From contig NZ_CP079801.1 of the NCBI RefSeq assembly GCF_021545785.1, positions 2,480,001-2,544,000 of the forward strand: DNA of 64,000 bases. Direction: 5' to 3'. Both the position numbers and the translations under genes were made by a program. Shown piece by piece: positions 25,122 through 38,619 of the stretch. The notes beneath the pieces are model-generated. The model did no database searches. It saw only the letters and a program-made list of their open reading frames with translations, and had not been told where the DNA came from. Positions within the stretch are counted from its first letter, which is position 1; each line of letters starts with the position of its first letter. The stretch comes from Halopseudomonas maritima. Its GTDB lineage: Bacteria; Pseudomonadota; Gammaproteobacteria; Pseudomonadales; Pseudomonadaceae.

Positions 25122-25529
25122 ATGGTTGAAAATCAAGAACTCCGCAAAGCCGGCCTGAAGGTCACCCTGCCGCGGGTGAAAATCCTGCAGATGCTGGACG
25201 GCTCGAATGAGCGCCACATGAGCGCCGAGGACGTTTATAAGGCATTGATGGAGGCGGGCGAAGATGTTGGCCTGGCAACCGTCTATCGCGTATTGACTCA
25301 GTTTGAAGCCGCAGGCCTGGTTGTGCGGCACAACTTCGACGGCGGACATGCTGTCTTTGAGCTGGCTGACGGCGGGCATCACGACCACATGGTCTGTGTG
25401 GACACGGGCGAGGTGGTTGAATTTTTCGATGCGGAAATCGAGCGTCGTCAGCGCGAGATCGTTAAAGAGCACGGTTTCGAACTGGTCGAGCACAATCTTG
25501 TGCTGTACGTCCGCAAGCCGCAGAAGTAG
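25122..25529 (+). CDS. fur: ferric uptake regulator Fur
   Basis: 135 residues. An N-terminal winged helix (VTLPRVKILQMLD, then STERHMSAEDVYK-like sequence and ATVYRVLTQFEAAGLV) is followed by the metal/dimer domain with GGHHDHMVCVDTGEVVEF. Of the E. coli CxxC only the first Cys is kept (second is Thr), the form I know from Pseudomonas Fur. It represses iron-uptake genes when bound to Fe(II). An intrinsic terminator follows at 25543. No obvious Fur box was found in the 91-bp bamE-fur gap. Confidence 0.97.
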   Translation: MVENQELRKAGLKVTLPRVKILQMLDGSNERHMSAEDVYKALMEAGEDVGLATVYRVLTQFEAAGLVVRHNFDGGHAVFELADGGHHDHMVCVDTGEVVEFFDAEIERRQREIVKEHGFELVEHNLVLYVRKPQK

Positions 25530-25542
25530 TTGTTGCGGCGAG

Positions 25543-25573
25543 AAAAAAGCCGGGCTTTGCGCCCGGCTTTTTT
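25543..25573. terminator. bidirectional intrinsic terminator between fur and recN
   Basis: AAAAAAGCCGGGC / GCCCGGCTTTTTT with a TTTGC loop. The A-tract and T-tract flank the GC stem on both sides, so it can end the convergent fur and recN transcripts. Confidence 0.92.
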
Positions 25574-25584
25574 GTTTTTCTGGC

Positions 25585-27261
25585 TCAGTCTGCGGTGGTG
25601 CTGAGCAGCTTGCGCGCGTGGGCCAGCGATTCGTCAGTCAGGTCAATGCCACCCAGCATGCGTGCGACTTCCTGAATGCGGGCCTCAGTGTCCAACTGGT
25701 CTATGCAGGTACGGGTGCTGCTGCGAGTCTGTTGTTTGCGTACGAACAGGTGCTGATGGCCTTGCGCTGCGACCTGTGGCAGGTGGGTAACCGTCAGCAC
25801 CTGTCCGCGGGCGCCGAGCTGGCGCAGTAGTTGGCCGACGATCTCGGCGGTTGGCCCGCCGATGCCCACATCCACCTCATCAAATACCAGCGTGGGCACG
25901 CGGGATGTTTGCGCCGTTATCACCTGGATGCCGAGGCTGATACGTGACAGTTCGCCGCCGGAGGCGACCTTGGCCAGCGACTTGGCGGGTTGGCCCGGGT
26001 TGGCGCTGACCAAAAATTCAACATTCTCCAGGCCGGTGACCGGGTAGCTGTCAGCGTCCAGAGGGGTTAGTTGCAACTCAATGCGTCCGCCCGGCATGCC
26101 AAGGCGCTGAATCTCCTGGGTCACTGCCTTGGCCAGTTTGCTGGCGCCTTTGTTGCGCTGGGCCGAGAGCTTTTCGCTGAGCTGGCGATAGTGGGCTTGA
26201 TAGGCGGTCAGTTCTTCCTGCAGGCGCTCGGCGTCGGCGGCCTGTTGCTGCTGGCCTTCGAGTTCGTCAATCAGTTGCTGCTGCAAAACCGGCAGTTCGG
26301 CCGGCTGAATGCGGTGCTTGCGGGCCAGCTCAAAGATCGCGCTCAGGCGCTCTTCTACATATTGCTGGCGCTCCGGGTCGGCCTCGAAGTGATCCAGATA
26401 GCGGGTCAGTTCGCCCACGGCCTCTTCAATCTGAATCTGGGCGCTGGCAATCAGGTCGCTGGCTTCGCCCAGTTGGCTGCTGTGATTCTTGAAGCCGTCA
26501 AGGCGCTGCAGGCTGGCGGTCAGGGCTTCGAGCACGCTGCCGGCATCGTTCTCGCTGCAGATGTTGATGACCTGTTGGCAGGAGTGCAGGATCTGGTCGG
26601 CGCTGGCCAGCTGGCGCTGCTCGTTTTCCAGTTCATCCAGTTCGCCATCCTGCAGGCTGAGGTTGTCCAGTTCGTCCAACTGGTAGGTCAGCAGTTGCTG
26701 GCGTGCGCTTTGCTCTTCGCTCTGGCGGCTGGCCTGCAACAGGGCTTTCTCGGTCTGGCGGCAGCGCTGTGCGGCGAGCTGAACTTGGCGCGCCAGTTCG
26801 CCGGCGCCGGCGTATTCGTCGAGCAGGCGGCGGTGGGTCTCTGTTTTCAGCAGCGACTGGTGTTCATGCTGGCTGTGAATGTCGATCAGCATTTCGCCCA
26901 GGGCGCGCAGATCCTGCTGGGGGCAGGGCGAGCCGTTGATGTAGCCGCGTGAGCGGCCCTCTGCGGTGATGACGCGACGCAGGATGACTTGCTCGTCGTC
27001 CTGCGTCAGGTCGCGTTCGTCCAGCCACTGACGGGCCTCCGGGATGTCGCTGATATCGAAGGTGGCAAGAATGTCCGCCTTGTCGCTGCCCGGACGCACG
27101 GCACCGCTGTCGGCGCGGTCGCCGAGGGTTAGGGCCAGGGCGTCGAGCATGATCGACTTGCCGGCGCCGGTTTCCCCGGTGATCACGCTCATGCCGCCGC
27201 CCAGATCCAGCTCCAGGTTGTCGACGATGGCGTAGTTGTTGACCGCGAGATGGACCAGCAT
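25585..27261 (-). CDS. recN: DNA repair protein RecN
   Basis: 558 residues. It is an SMC-like ATPase: Walker A GETGAGKS (about residue 30) after LAVNNYAIVDNLELDL, long central coiled coils rich in Gln/Glu/Leu (about 150-350), then the ABC signature KVASGGELSRISLG and Walker B PTLVFDEVDVGIGG. It acts early in recombinational repair of double-strand breaks. The start has AGGAG upstream. A LexA-box match 24 bp before the ATG points to SOS induction, as in other proteobacteria. Confidence 0.97.
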   Translation of the reverse strand: MLVHLAVNNYAIVDNLELDLGGGMSVITGETGAGKSIMLDALALTLGDRADSGAVRPGSDKADILATFDISDIPEARQWLDERDLTQDDEQVILRRVITAEGRSRGYINGSPCPQQDLRALGEMLIDIHSQHEHQSLLKTETHRRLLDEYAGAGELARQVQLAAQRCRQTEKALLQASRQSEEQSARQQLLTYQLDELDNLSLQDGELDELENEQRQLASADQILHSCQQVINICSENDAGSVLEALTASLQRLDGFKNHSSQLGEASDLIASAQIQIEEAVGELTRYLDHFEADPERQQYVEERLSAIFELARKHRIQPAELPVLQQQLIDELEGQQQQAADAERLQEELTAYQAHYRQLSEKLSAQRNKGASKLAKAVTQEIQRLGMPGGRIELQLTPLDADSYPVTGLENVEFLVSANPGQPAKSLAKVASGGELSRISLGIQVITAQTSRVPTLVFDEVDVGIGGPTAEIVGQLLRQLGARGQVLTVTHLPQVAAQGHQHLFVRKQQTRSSTRTCIDQLDTEARIQEVARMLGGIDLTDESLAHARKLLSTTAD

Positions 27262-27284
27262 GGCGCGTGCTCCTGTTGATTGTT

Positions 27285-27300
27285 CTGGTTGTTTATACAG
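27285..27300 (-). promoter_or_regulatory. LexA box upstream of recN
   Basis: CTG-N10-CAG with right half TATACAGTA (ttCTGgttgtttataCAGta on the plus strand), close to the gammaproteobacterial SOS consensus. It lies 24-39 bp upstream of the recN start, where LexA would block the promoter. Confidence 0.75.
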
Positions 27301-27349
27301 TAGTTTTCCCGGTGTCTACAAGTCCTCTCAATCTGTCTTTTGATCTCCC

Positions 27350-27377
27350 CTTGAAGGTTGTGGGAATGGCCCCATAT
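27350..27377 (+). promoter_or_regulatory. sigma-32 heat-shock promoter for grpE-dnaK-dnaJ
   Basis: CTTGAA at 27350-27355 and CCCCATAT at 27370-27377 with a 14-bp spacer match the sigma-32 consensus (CTTGAA, 13-15 bp, CCCCATnT) almost exactly. The grpE start is 95 bp beyond the -10 element. No equally good site was seen before dnaK, so the operon probably depends on this one. Confidence 0.9.
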
Positions 27378-27472
27378 AGGTTGCCAGGCAATGCCAGCGA
27401 CGCTGGCGGATCATCATTGACAGGCTGTGAGCCCAGTGCCGCAGCGCCATAACCCTATGACAGGAGAAAGAC

Positions 27473-28045
27473 ATGGCAGAGGAACAGAGACCGGATCTGC
27501 AGGATCAGGACGCGGCTACCGAGGCAGCCGTTGAAACGCCTGAGGGCGATCTTGCGGCGCGCGTGGCGAGTCTTGAAGAACAGCTTGCTGCCGCTCAGGA
27601 TCAGGCTCTGCGGGCCGTCGCCGATGTGCAGAACGCCCGCCGCCGTGCCGAGCAGGACGTAGAAAAGGCGCACAAGTTTGCGCTTGAGCGCTTTGCCAAT
27701 GACCTGCTGCCGATCGTCGACAGTCTGGAGCGTGGCCTGGAGCTGTCCAGTGCCGACGATGAAGCTATCAAGCCGATGCGCGAAGGTATCGAACTGACCC
27801 TGAAGATGTTCGCCGACACCCTGGCCCGCTTCCAGGTGGTGCCGGTCGTGCCCGAGGGTGAGCCCTTCAACCCGGAGCTGCATCAGGCCATGGCGATGGA
27901 AGAGAGCGCCGCCGTTGAAGCCAATACCGTGCTCAAGGTGTTCCAGAAGGGTTACACCCTGAGTGGTCGCCTGCTGCGCCCGGCCATGGTTGTGGTGAGC
28001 AAGGCTCCGGCCGCCGGCACTCAGTCGATTGACGAGCAGGCTTGA
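27473..28045 (+). CDS. grpE: nucleotide exchange factor GrpE
   Basis: 190 residues. An acidic disordered N-terminus (about 1-35) and a coiled coil (about 35-90) lead to the GrpE head with FANDLLPIVDSLERGLE and PVVPEGEPFNPELHQAMAMEES, ending in TVLKVFQKGYTLSGRLLRPAMVVVSK. It releases ADP from DnaK and acts as a thermosensor. GGAGAAAG precedes the ATG. The sigma-32 promoter upstream and dnaK 88 bp downstream place it first in the heat-shock operon. Confidence 0.97.
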   Translation: MAEEQRPDLQDQDAATEAAVETPEGDLAARVASLEEQLAAAQDQALRAVADVQNARRRAEQDVEKAHKFALERFANDLLPIVDSLERGLELSSADDEAIKPMREGIELTLKMFADTLARFQVVPVVPEGEPFNPELHQAMAMEESAAVEANTVLKVFQKGYTLSGRLLRPAMVVVSKAPAAGTQSIDEQA

Positions 28046-28133
28046 AATTGATTTTGCAGACCCCATCAAGGGTTCATGCACAGATAAACAGCGCCGCTGA
28101 CTGAACGCGGCAGCCAGATTCGGAGAGAAGCAT

Positions 28134-30056
<1,923 letters not shown>

Positions 30057-30115
30057 GTCCTTGATGAACCGGGCCGGGCGGTGCGTTGAACGTGCTGCCT
30101 GACCACTCTGCCAGG

Positions 30116-30140
30116 CAACGCGGGAGCTTCTCCCGCGTTG
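30116..30140 (+). other. stem-loop between dnaK and dnaJ
   Basis: A perfect 11-bp stem CAACGCGGGAG / CTCCCGCGTTG with a CTT loop lies 59 bp after dnaK and 39 bp before dnaJ. No T-tract follows, so it should not fully terminate. It may protect the 3' end of dnaK mRNA or lower dnaJ expression relative to dnaK. Confidence 0.7.
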
Positions 30141-30179
30141 CCGTTTGTGCCGAGTGTCTCTCTGAGGGAAATCGAACAC

Positions 30180-31313
30180 ATGTCCAAGCGTGATTATTAT
30201 GAAGTGCTGGGGGTCGAGAAGGGCGCCAGCGAGGCCGAGCTGAAAAAGGCCTATCGCCGTCTGGCGATGAAGTACCACCCTGACCGTAACCCGGATGACG
30301 AAAAGGCCGAAGAGAAGTTCAAGGAGGCCACCGAGGCCTACGAGATTCTGACTGACGCCAACAAGCGCGCCGCCTATGACCAGTACGGTCACGCCGGTGT
30401 GGACCCGAACATGGGTGCTGGTGGTGGTGGTTTCGGGGGCGGTAACTTCTCCGACATCTTCGGCGATGTCTTTGGTGACATCTTTGGTGGTGGCGGCCGG
30501 GGCGGCCGTTCCAGCGTGCAGCGCGGCAGTGACCTGCGTTACACCCTGGAGCTGGACCTGGAAGAGGCGGTACGTGGCACCTCGGTGACCATCCGTGTGC
30601 CGACTCTGGTTGGCTGTGAAACCTGCGATGGCAGCGGTGCCAAGAAAGGCACTACGCCGGTGACCTGTACCACCTGTGGCGGGCATGGCCAGGTGCGTAT
30701 GCAGCAGGGCTTTTTCTCGGTGCAGCAGACCTGTCCGCGTTGTCATGGTACCGGCAAGATGATTACCGATCCGTGCAAGGACTGTCACGGCGAAGGTCGC
30801 GTAGAGAAGCAGAAGAATCTGTCGGTCAAGGTACCTGCCGGTGTTGATACCGGTGACCGCATTCGTCTGGCCGGTGAGGGTGAGGCGGGTGTCAACGGTG
30901 GTCCGGCGGGCGACCTGTATGTTGTCGTCTCGGTGCGCGAGCACAAGATCTTCCAGCGCGATGGCAAAAACCTTTACTGCGAAGTGCCGATCAGCTTTGT
31001 TGATGCCGCACTGGGTGGTGAGCTGGAAGTGCCGACGCTGGATGGCCGCGTCAAGCTGAAGATTCCGGAAGGGGCGCAGACTGGCAAGCTGTTCCGTCTG
31101 CGTGGCAAGGGCGTGACGCCGGTGCGTGGTGGTTCGCCTGGCGATCTGCTGTGCCGCGTTGTGGTCGAGACGCCGGTCAATCTGACCAAGCGTCAGCGCG
31201 AGCTGCTGGAAGAGCTGCGCCAGACCCTTGAGGAAGAGGGCTCCAGTCAGTCGCCGCGCGCCAAGAGCTGGTTTGATGGCGTGAAAAACTTCTTTGAAGA
31301 CATGAAATTCTGA
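30180..31313 (+). CDS. dnaJ: chaperone protein DnaJ (Hsp40)
   Basis: 377 residues from ATG 30180 (MSKRDYYEVLGV), with GAGGGAA upstream. The J-domain carries HPD (about residue 33), then a Gly/Phe linker with FGDVFGDIFGGGG, four CxxCxGxG zinc repeats (CETCDGSG, CTTCGGHG, CPRCHGTG, CKDCHGEG) and the C-terminal substrate domain. It delivers clients to DnaK and triggers ATP hydrolysis. It is the last gene of the grpE-dnaK-dnaJ unit, with dapB following closely. Confidence 0.99.
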   Translation: MSKRDYYEVLGVEKGASEAELKKAYRRLAMKYHPDRNPDDEKAEEKFKEATEAYEILTDANKRAAYDQYGHAGVDPNMGAGGGGFGGGNFSDIFGDVFGDIFGGGGRGGRSSVQRGSDLRYTLELDLEEAVRGTSVTIRVPTLVGCETCDGSGAKKGTTPVTCTTCGGHGQVRMQQGFFSVQQTCPRCHGTGKMITDPCKDCHGEGRVEKQKNLSVKVPAGVDTGDRIRLAGEGEAGVNGGPAGDLYVVVSVREHKIFQRDGKNLYCEVPISFVDAALGGELEVPTLDGRVKLKIPEGAQTGKLFRLRGKGVTPVRGGSPGDLLCRVVVETPVNLTKRQRELLEELRQTLEEEGSSQSPRAKSWFDGVKNFFEDMKF

Positions 31314-31327
31314 GTCAGGAGCGCAAC

Positions 31328-32134
31328 ATGAGACGTATTGCGGTAATTGGCGCAGCCGGGCGCATGGGCAAGATCCTGATCGAGGCGATTGGCCAGGTTG
31401 AAGGTGCTGCCCTGACCGCAGCCATTGAGCGCCCTGATAGTTCTCTGGTTGGTGCCGACGCGGGTGAGCTGGCGGGCGTTGGTCGCCTTGGCGTGGCGAT
31501 TAGCGGTGATCTGGAGCAGGTGGTTGGCGACTTTGATGTGCTGATCGACTTTACCCATCCGACCACCACGCTGGTCAATCTGCAGGTCTGCCGTGCGGCG
31601 GGCAAGTCGATGGTGATTGGTACAACAGGCTTCTCTGAAGCAGAGAAGACGCTGCTGGCCGAGGCGGCCAAGGATATTTCCATTGTTTTTGCGCCCAACT
31701 TCAGTGTCGGGGTGAATCTCTGCCTCAAGCTGCTGGATATGGCGGCCCGCGTGATGGGTGATGATGCTGATATCGAGGTGATCGAAGCACACCATCGCCA
31801 CAAGGTTGATGCGCCCTCCGGCACGGCCTTGCGTATGGGTGAGGTGGTTGCTGATGCGCTGGGCCGTGACCTGTCAAAGGTGGCCGTATATGGCCGTGAG
31901 GGGCAAACCGGCGCGCGTGATCCGCAGACCATTGGTTTTGCTACCGTGCGTGCTGGTGATGTGGTGGGCGATCACACGGTGCTCTTTGCGACCGAGGGCG
32001 AGCGTGTGGAGATTACCCATAAGGCCTCCAGTCGCATGACCTTTGCCAAGGGCGCGGTGCGCTCTGCTATGTGGCTGACGGATCGTGATCGAGGGCTGTT
32101 TGATATGCAGGATGTGCTGGGCCTGAAAGACTGA
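31328..32134 (+). CDS. dapB: 4-hydroxy-tetrahydrodipicolinate reductase
   Basis: 268 residues. The N-terminal Rossmann motif is VIGAAGRMGK, then DFTHPTTTL and GTTGFS. The catalytic and substrate-binding segment is EAHHRHKVDAPSGTALRMGE. It performs the NAD(P)H-dependent step of the lysine/diaminopimelate pathway. The start is 15 bp after dnaJ (AGGAG site), so it can be co-transcribed with the chaperone genes. A strong terminator follows at 32149. Confidence 0.98.
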   Translation: MRRIAVIGAAGRMGKILIEAIGQVEGAALTAAIERPDSSLVGADAGELAGVGRLGVAISGDLEQVVGDFDVLIDFTHPTTTLVNLQVCRAAGKSMVIGTTGFSEAEKTLLAEAAKDISIVFAPNFSVGVNLCLKLLDMAARVMGDDADIEVIEAHHRHKVDAPSGTALRMGEVVADALGRDLSKVAVYGREGQTGARDPQTIGFATVRAGDVVGDHTVLFATEGERVEITHKASSRMTFAKGAVRSAMWLTDRDRGLFDMQDVLGLKD

Positions 32135-32148
32135 GGCATTGCTGCATG

Positions 32149-32186
32149 AAAAAAGGCACCGCAACGATCGTTGCGGTGCCTTTTTT
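32149..32186. terminator. bidirectional intrinsic terminator after dapB
   Basis: The stem AAAAAAGGCACCGCAACG / CGTTGCGGTGCCTTTTTT with a 2-nt centre is perfectly paired and flanked by A6 and T6, so it works for dapB and for the convergent gene that ends at 32200. Confidence 0.95.
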
Positions 32187-32199
32187 GTGTGCGCAGGTT

Positions 32200-32976
32200 T
32201 TACTGGGTGCCGGCGCTGGCTTCGGTCAGGTTGGCCTTCTCGCGGGCCAGGTCGTCGAGGGCCTGGGTGTTTTTGCTCAGGTAGAACGCTGCAATGGTGG
32301 GAACCCAGTCGGCGTGATGGTTGATGAGTCGTGGCTGGATAAAGCTGTACTGCTTGTCCAGTTGGTCGAAGGTTGCCTTGTGCTCGGGCAGTAGCGACTT
32401 GAGTTCGCCTGAGCCGGTATTGATGCGGGCATCCAGCTCATCGAAAAGGCCTTCCTTGTTCGGTAAAAAGTAGACGCCGACGGAGCTGAACATGTTGTTT
32501 TGATAGAGCAGCAGGATGCGGTTGGTGTCGATGCTTTGGCGATGCAGTGCCTGCAGGTCCGCCGGCGCGTCGACTGTTTCGGCGTTATAGAGCTCTGCTG
32601 CGGCGTTTTCCAGCTTGCCGTGGGCCATCATGATGCGGTTGACCGTTGCCAGGCTGTAGTGGGCCTGGTCGTCGGGCATGGCTTCCAGTTCGCGGATCAG
32701 CGCTACAAAGTCGTTGTACAGCGGGCGCAGCGTTCTCTGGTCATCCATCTGCCGCAGCAGAGCGTCCATGCGGCGCAGGGCGCTGTTGTAGCTTTCCCGG
32801 TTGCCCGGCTCGCGCACGCGCTCGAAGAGGTTGTTGTCGATCAGCAGGTAGGTGCCTGCTTCAAAGCTCTCGCTGCGAAATTCGTGCAGTGCCTGCAGGC
32901 GCAGCGGGTCGGCGTGAGTGAGCGAGGCGATGAGCAGCAACGGCAGCACAAGGATGTGTTTCAAGTGCATTTGCAT
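32200..32976 (-). CDS. conserved exported protein of unknown function
   Basis: 258 residues from ATG 32976. A signal peptide (MQMHLKHILVLPLLLIASLTHA) precedes a largely helical periplasmic protein with RRMDALLRQMDDQRTLRPLYNDFVALIRELE and NRILLLYQNNMFSSVGVYFLP. The regular helices suggest an all-alpha fold. I do not recognise a named domain. It sits alone between dapB and carA, transcribed against both. No strong ribosome site is visible. Confidence 0.7.
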   Translation of the reverse strand: MQMHLKHILVLPLLLIASLTHADPLRLQALHEFRSESFEAGTYLLIDNNLFERVREPGNRESYNSALRRMDALLRQMDDQRTLRPLYNDFVALIRELEAMPDDQAHYSLATVNRIMMAHGKLENAAAELYNAETVDAPADLQALHRQSIDTNRILLLYQNNMFSSVGVYFLPNKEGLFDELDARINTGSGELKSLLPEHKATFDQLDKQYSFIQPRLINHHADWVPTIAAFYLSKNTQALDDLAREKANLTEASAGTQ

Positions 32977-33231
32977 GTTAGGTGTCCCCAGGTCCTGTGT
33001 TGTTCTTGTTGTGTTTTCCAGGCGTCTGAAGCGCTCTGGTAACGGTCTTTGCCGTTTGTTCTGGGCTCCTGCCCGGTGGTCAACAACCCGTGTTTTAACA
33101 CAGACGGCGGGGATAATGAAGATGCGCGGCGGGTGCGGCGACGGCCTGCAGGGCTCGTCTGCGGTGTGGATATTTCGGCCTCAAGCCGTTAAACTATTGC
33201 GCTAATCTGTCTATTCAGCGCGTATCTGACA
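32977..33231. promoter_or_regulatory. upstream region between the exported-protein gene and the carA leader
   Basis: This gap should hold the divergent promoters. A short palindrome GTGTTTTAACAC lies near 33092-33103. A TTTCGG and TAAACT pair before 33195 is a weak candidate carA promoter. I saw no clear ArgR box by eye. Confidence 0.35.
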
Positions 33232-33300
33232 ATGCCTATTGCGAGCGGGATGTTGTGTTTACCACTTCATTCCCGCTTTTGTGCAGCCCGCGTTTGGTGA
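33232..33300 (+). CDS. candidate carA leader peptide, 22 aa
   Basis: ATG 33232 opens a 22-codon frame (MPIASGMLCLPLHSRFCAARVW) ending in TGA 28 bp before the carA start. A terminator-like hairpin (33244..33280) lies inside it. This is the geometry of leader-peptide attenuation, where the ribosome following RNA polymerase decides whether the hairpin forms. No good ribosome site precedes the ATG. It could therefore be chance. Confidence 0.4.
   Translation: MPIASGMLCLPLHSRFCAARVW
33244..33280 (+). terminator. terminator-like hairpin in the carA leader
   Basis: The stem AGCGGGA (33244-33250) / TCCCGCT (33271-33277) with a 20-nt loop is followed by TTTG, making a TTTT run at the stem end. It lies 48 bp before carA. 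The moderate stem and short T-run suit a regulated attenuator better than a fixed terminator. Confidence 0.5.
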
Positions 33301-33327
33301 AACGTGTCAGTTCTTTCGGAGGTTTTC

Positions 33328-34464
33328 TTGTCCAAGCCAGCCATTCTCGCACTCGCCGACGGCAGTATTTTCCGTGGTGAGTCCATCGGCGCCGACGGTT
33401 CCAGCGTTGGCGAGGTCGTCTTCAATACGGCCATGACCGGTTACCAGGAGATCCTCACCGATCCTTCCTATGCGCGTCAAATCGTCACTCTTACCTACCC
33501 GCACATCGGCAACACCGGCGTTACGCCTGAGGACGTTGAGTCCGATAAGGTGCAGGCTGCCGGTCTGGTGATTCGCGACCTGCCTTTGCTGGCCAGCAAC
33601 TGGCGCTGCAAGCAGACCCTTGATGATTACCTGCGTGAAAACGGCATTGTTGCCATCGCGGGTATCGATACGCGCCGCCTGACGCGCATTCTTCGCGAGA
33701 AAGGCTCCCAGAACGGCTGTCTGCTGGCAGGTGATGACATTTCCGAAGACAAGGCGCTGGAGCTGGCGCGCGGCTTCCCGGGCCTGAAAGGCATGGACCT
33801 GGCCAAGGAAGTGTCGGTCAAGCAGAGCTATGAGTGGCGCTCCAGTGTCTGGAACCTGGAAACCGACAGCCACCCTGAGCTGGCCGATGCCGAGCTGCCG
33901 CACCACGTTGTCGCTTTCGACTACGGCGTTAAGCACAACATTCTGCGCATGCTGGTCGCACGTGGCTGCCGCCTGACGGTGGTGCCGGCGCAGACGCCTG
34001 CTTCCGAGGTGCTGGCCCTGAACCCGGACGGCGTATTCCTGTCCAACGGCCCGGGCGACCCGGAGCCCTGCGACTACGCGATTGCCGCGATCAAGGAGAT
34101 TCTGGAAACCGATATTCCGGTCTTCGGGATCTGTCTGGGCCACCAACTGCTGGCGCTGGCCTCCGGTGCCAAGACCGTGAAAATGGGTCACGGCCATCAT
34201 GGTGCCAACCACCCGGTTCAGGATCTGGATACCGGTGTTGTGATGATCACCAGTCAGAACCACGGTTTTGCGGTTGACGAAACCAGTCTGCCGGCCACTC
34301 TGCGTCCGACTCACAAGTCGCTGTTCGACGGCACCCTGCAAGGTATCGAACGCACCGACAAGGCGGCCTTCAGCTTCCAGGGTCACCCTGAGGCGAGCCC
34401 TGGTCCGCACGACGTGGCACCGCTGTTCGACCGTTTCATCGACGCCATGAAAAAACGCGCCTGA
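33328..34464 (+). CDS. carA: carbamoyl-phosphate synthase small subunit (TTG start)
   Basis: 378 residues from TTG 33328, chosen because GGAGG lies 5 bp upstream and the protein then begins with the family start SKPAILALADGSIFRG. The upstream GTG at 33304 has no ribosome site. The N-terminal CarA domain is followed by a class I glutaminase domain with the nucleophile Cys in FGICLGHQLLALA and the His-Glu of FQGHPEASPGP. It supplies ammonia from glutamine to CarB for arginine and pyrimidine synthesis. carB follows by 32 bp. Confidence 0.96.
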   Translation: MSKPAILALADGSIFRGESIGADGSSVGEVVFNTAMTGYQEILTDPSYARQIVTLTYPHIGNTGVTPEDVESDKVQAAGLVIRDLPLLASNWRCKQTLDDYLRENGIVAIAGIDTRRLTRILREKGSQNGCLLAGDDISEDKALELARGFPGLKGMDLAKEVSVKQSYEWRSSVWNLETDSHPELADAELPHHVVAFDYGVKHNILRMLVARGCRLTVVPAQTPASEVLALNPDGVFLSNGPGDPEPCDYAIAAIKEILETDIPVFGICLGHQLLALASGAKTVKMGHGHHGANHPVQDLDTGVVMITSQNHGFAVDETSLPATLRPTHKSLFDGTLQGIERTDKAAFSFQGHPEASPGPHDVAPLFDRFIDAMKKRA

Positions 34465-34496
34465 ACCCCGGTACACCCTAGGATTTGTAAACGACT

Positions 34497-37712
<3,216 letters not shown>

Positions 37713-37715
37713 TCC

Positions 37716-38189
37716 ATGAAGTACCCGATGACCAAACAGGGCGCTGAAGCCCTCGAAGTCGAACTTAAGCACCTCAAGACCGAGCTGCGCCCGCAGATCA
37801 CCCAGGCGATTGCCGAGGCGCGCGAGCTGGGGGATCTGAAAGAAAATGCTGAGTACCACGCCGCCCGCGAGCAGCAGGGTATGGTCGAGGCGCGCATTCG
37901 TGACATCGAAGGCCGCCTGTCCAATGCCCAGGTGATTGATGTCACCGCAATCGCGCATACCGGCAAGGTCATCTTCGGCACCACTGTGACTATCGCCAAC
38001 GTCGATACTGACGAGGAGGTGGTCTATCAGATCGTCGGTGACGATGAAGCTGACATCAAGCAGCGCAAGCTGTCGGTCAGCTCGCCTATCGCCCGTGCTC
38101 TGATCGGCAAGGAAGAAGGCGAGATCGTCGCAGTGAAAACCCCGGGCGGCGTCGTCGAATACGAAATCGTCGAGGTTCAGCACCTGTGA
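37716..38189 (+). CDS. greA: transcription elongation factor GreA
   Basis: 157 residues. The N-terminal coiled coil contains MTKQGAEALEVELKHLKTELRPQITQAIAEARELGDLKENAEYHAAREQQ with the acidic tip DLKENAEYH that reaches the RNA polymerase active site. The C-terminal FKBP-like domain includes SVSSPIARALIGKEEGE. It rescues backtracked polymerase by stimulating transcript cleavage. It is read in one unit with carAB and the following DUF4149 gene, whose GTG overlaps its stop. Confidence 0.98.
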   Translation: MKYPMTKQGAEALEVELKHLKTELRPQITQAIAEARELGDLKENAEYHAAREQQGMVEARIRDIEGRLSNAQVIDVTAIAHTGKVIFGTTVTIANVDTDEEVVYQIVGDDEADIKQRKLSVSSPIARALIGKEEGEIVAVKTPGGVVEYEIVEVQHL

Positions 38190-38611
38190 CGGAGCGGGCT
38201 GCCAGTTCGGGTGGTTCGGCGCGTCAGGGTGCTGGACGTATTGCCTGGCAGCTGCTGCTGACCTTGTGGGTGGGGGCGGTGTGGAGTTTGCACTTCATTC
38301 TGCTGCCCGGGCTTGAGCAAATGGGGTTGGCTCCGCTACTGATTGAAGAGGCGGCTTCGGTGCTGCGCCCCTCGGTCATGCTGATTACCGTGGCTGCGGC
38401 CAGCGTGCAGCTTTTTCAGCTGGCTGTGCGGCGTGTCGGCTGGAGTGATCTGCGCGTGCAGATGCTGATATTGGTGTTGATGGCGGGGGGCGCGTTTTTC
38501 GCCCTGCGTCTGCAGGATAATCCCTTGTACGGGATTTTCTGCTATCTGGTCGTTGCTTTCGCTGGCCTGGTATTGGCGGTGCAGCCCCGCCCCGATGAGG
38601 AGCGGGACTGA
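38186..38611 (+). CDS. DUF4149-type membrane protein
   Basis: 141 residues from GTG 38186, overlapping the greA stop by 4 bp. After a short polar N-terminus there are four hydrophobic helices: IAWQLLLTLWVGAVWSLHFIL, a second around LRPSVMLITVAAASVQLFQLA, then MLILVLMAGGAFFAL and YGIFCYLVVAFAGLVLAV. This fits the DUF4149 family found next to greA in pseudomonads. The function is unknown. It converges on yhbY with an 8-bp gap. Confidence 0.75.
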   Translation: MTERAASSGGSARQGAGRIAWQLLLTLWVGAVWSLHFILLPGLEQMGLAPLLIEEAASVLRPSVMLITVAAASVQLFQLAVRRVGWSDLRVQMLILVLMAGGAFFALRLQDNPLYGIFCYLVVAFAGLVLAVQPRPDEERD

Positions 38612-38619
38612 CGCCCGGC

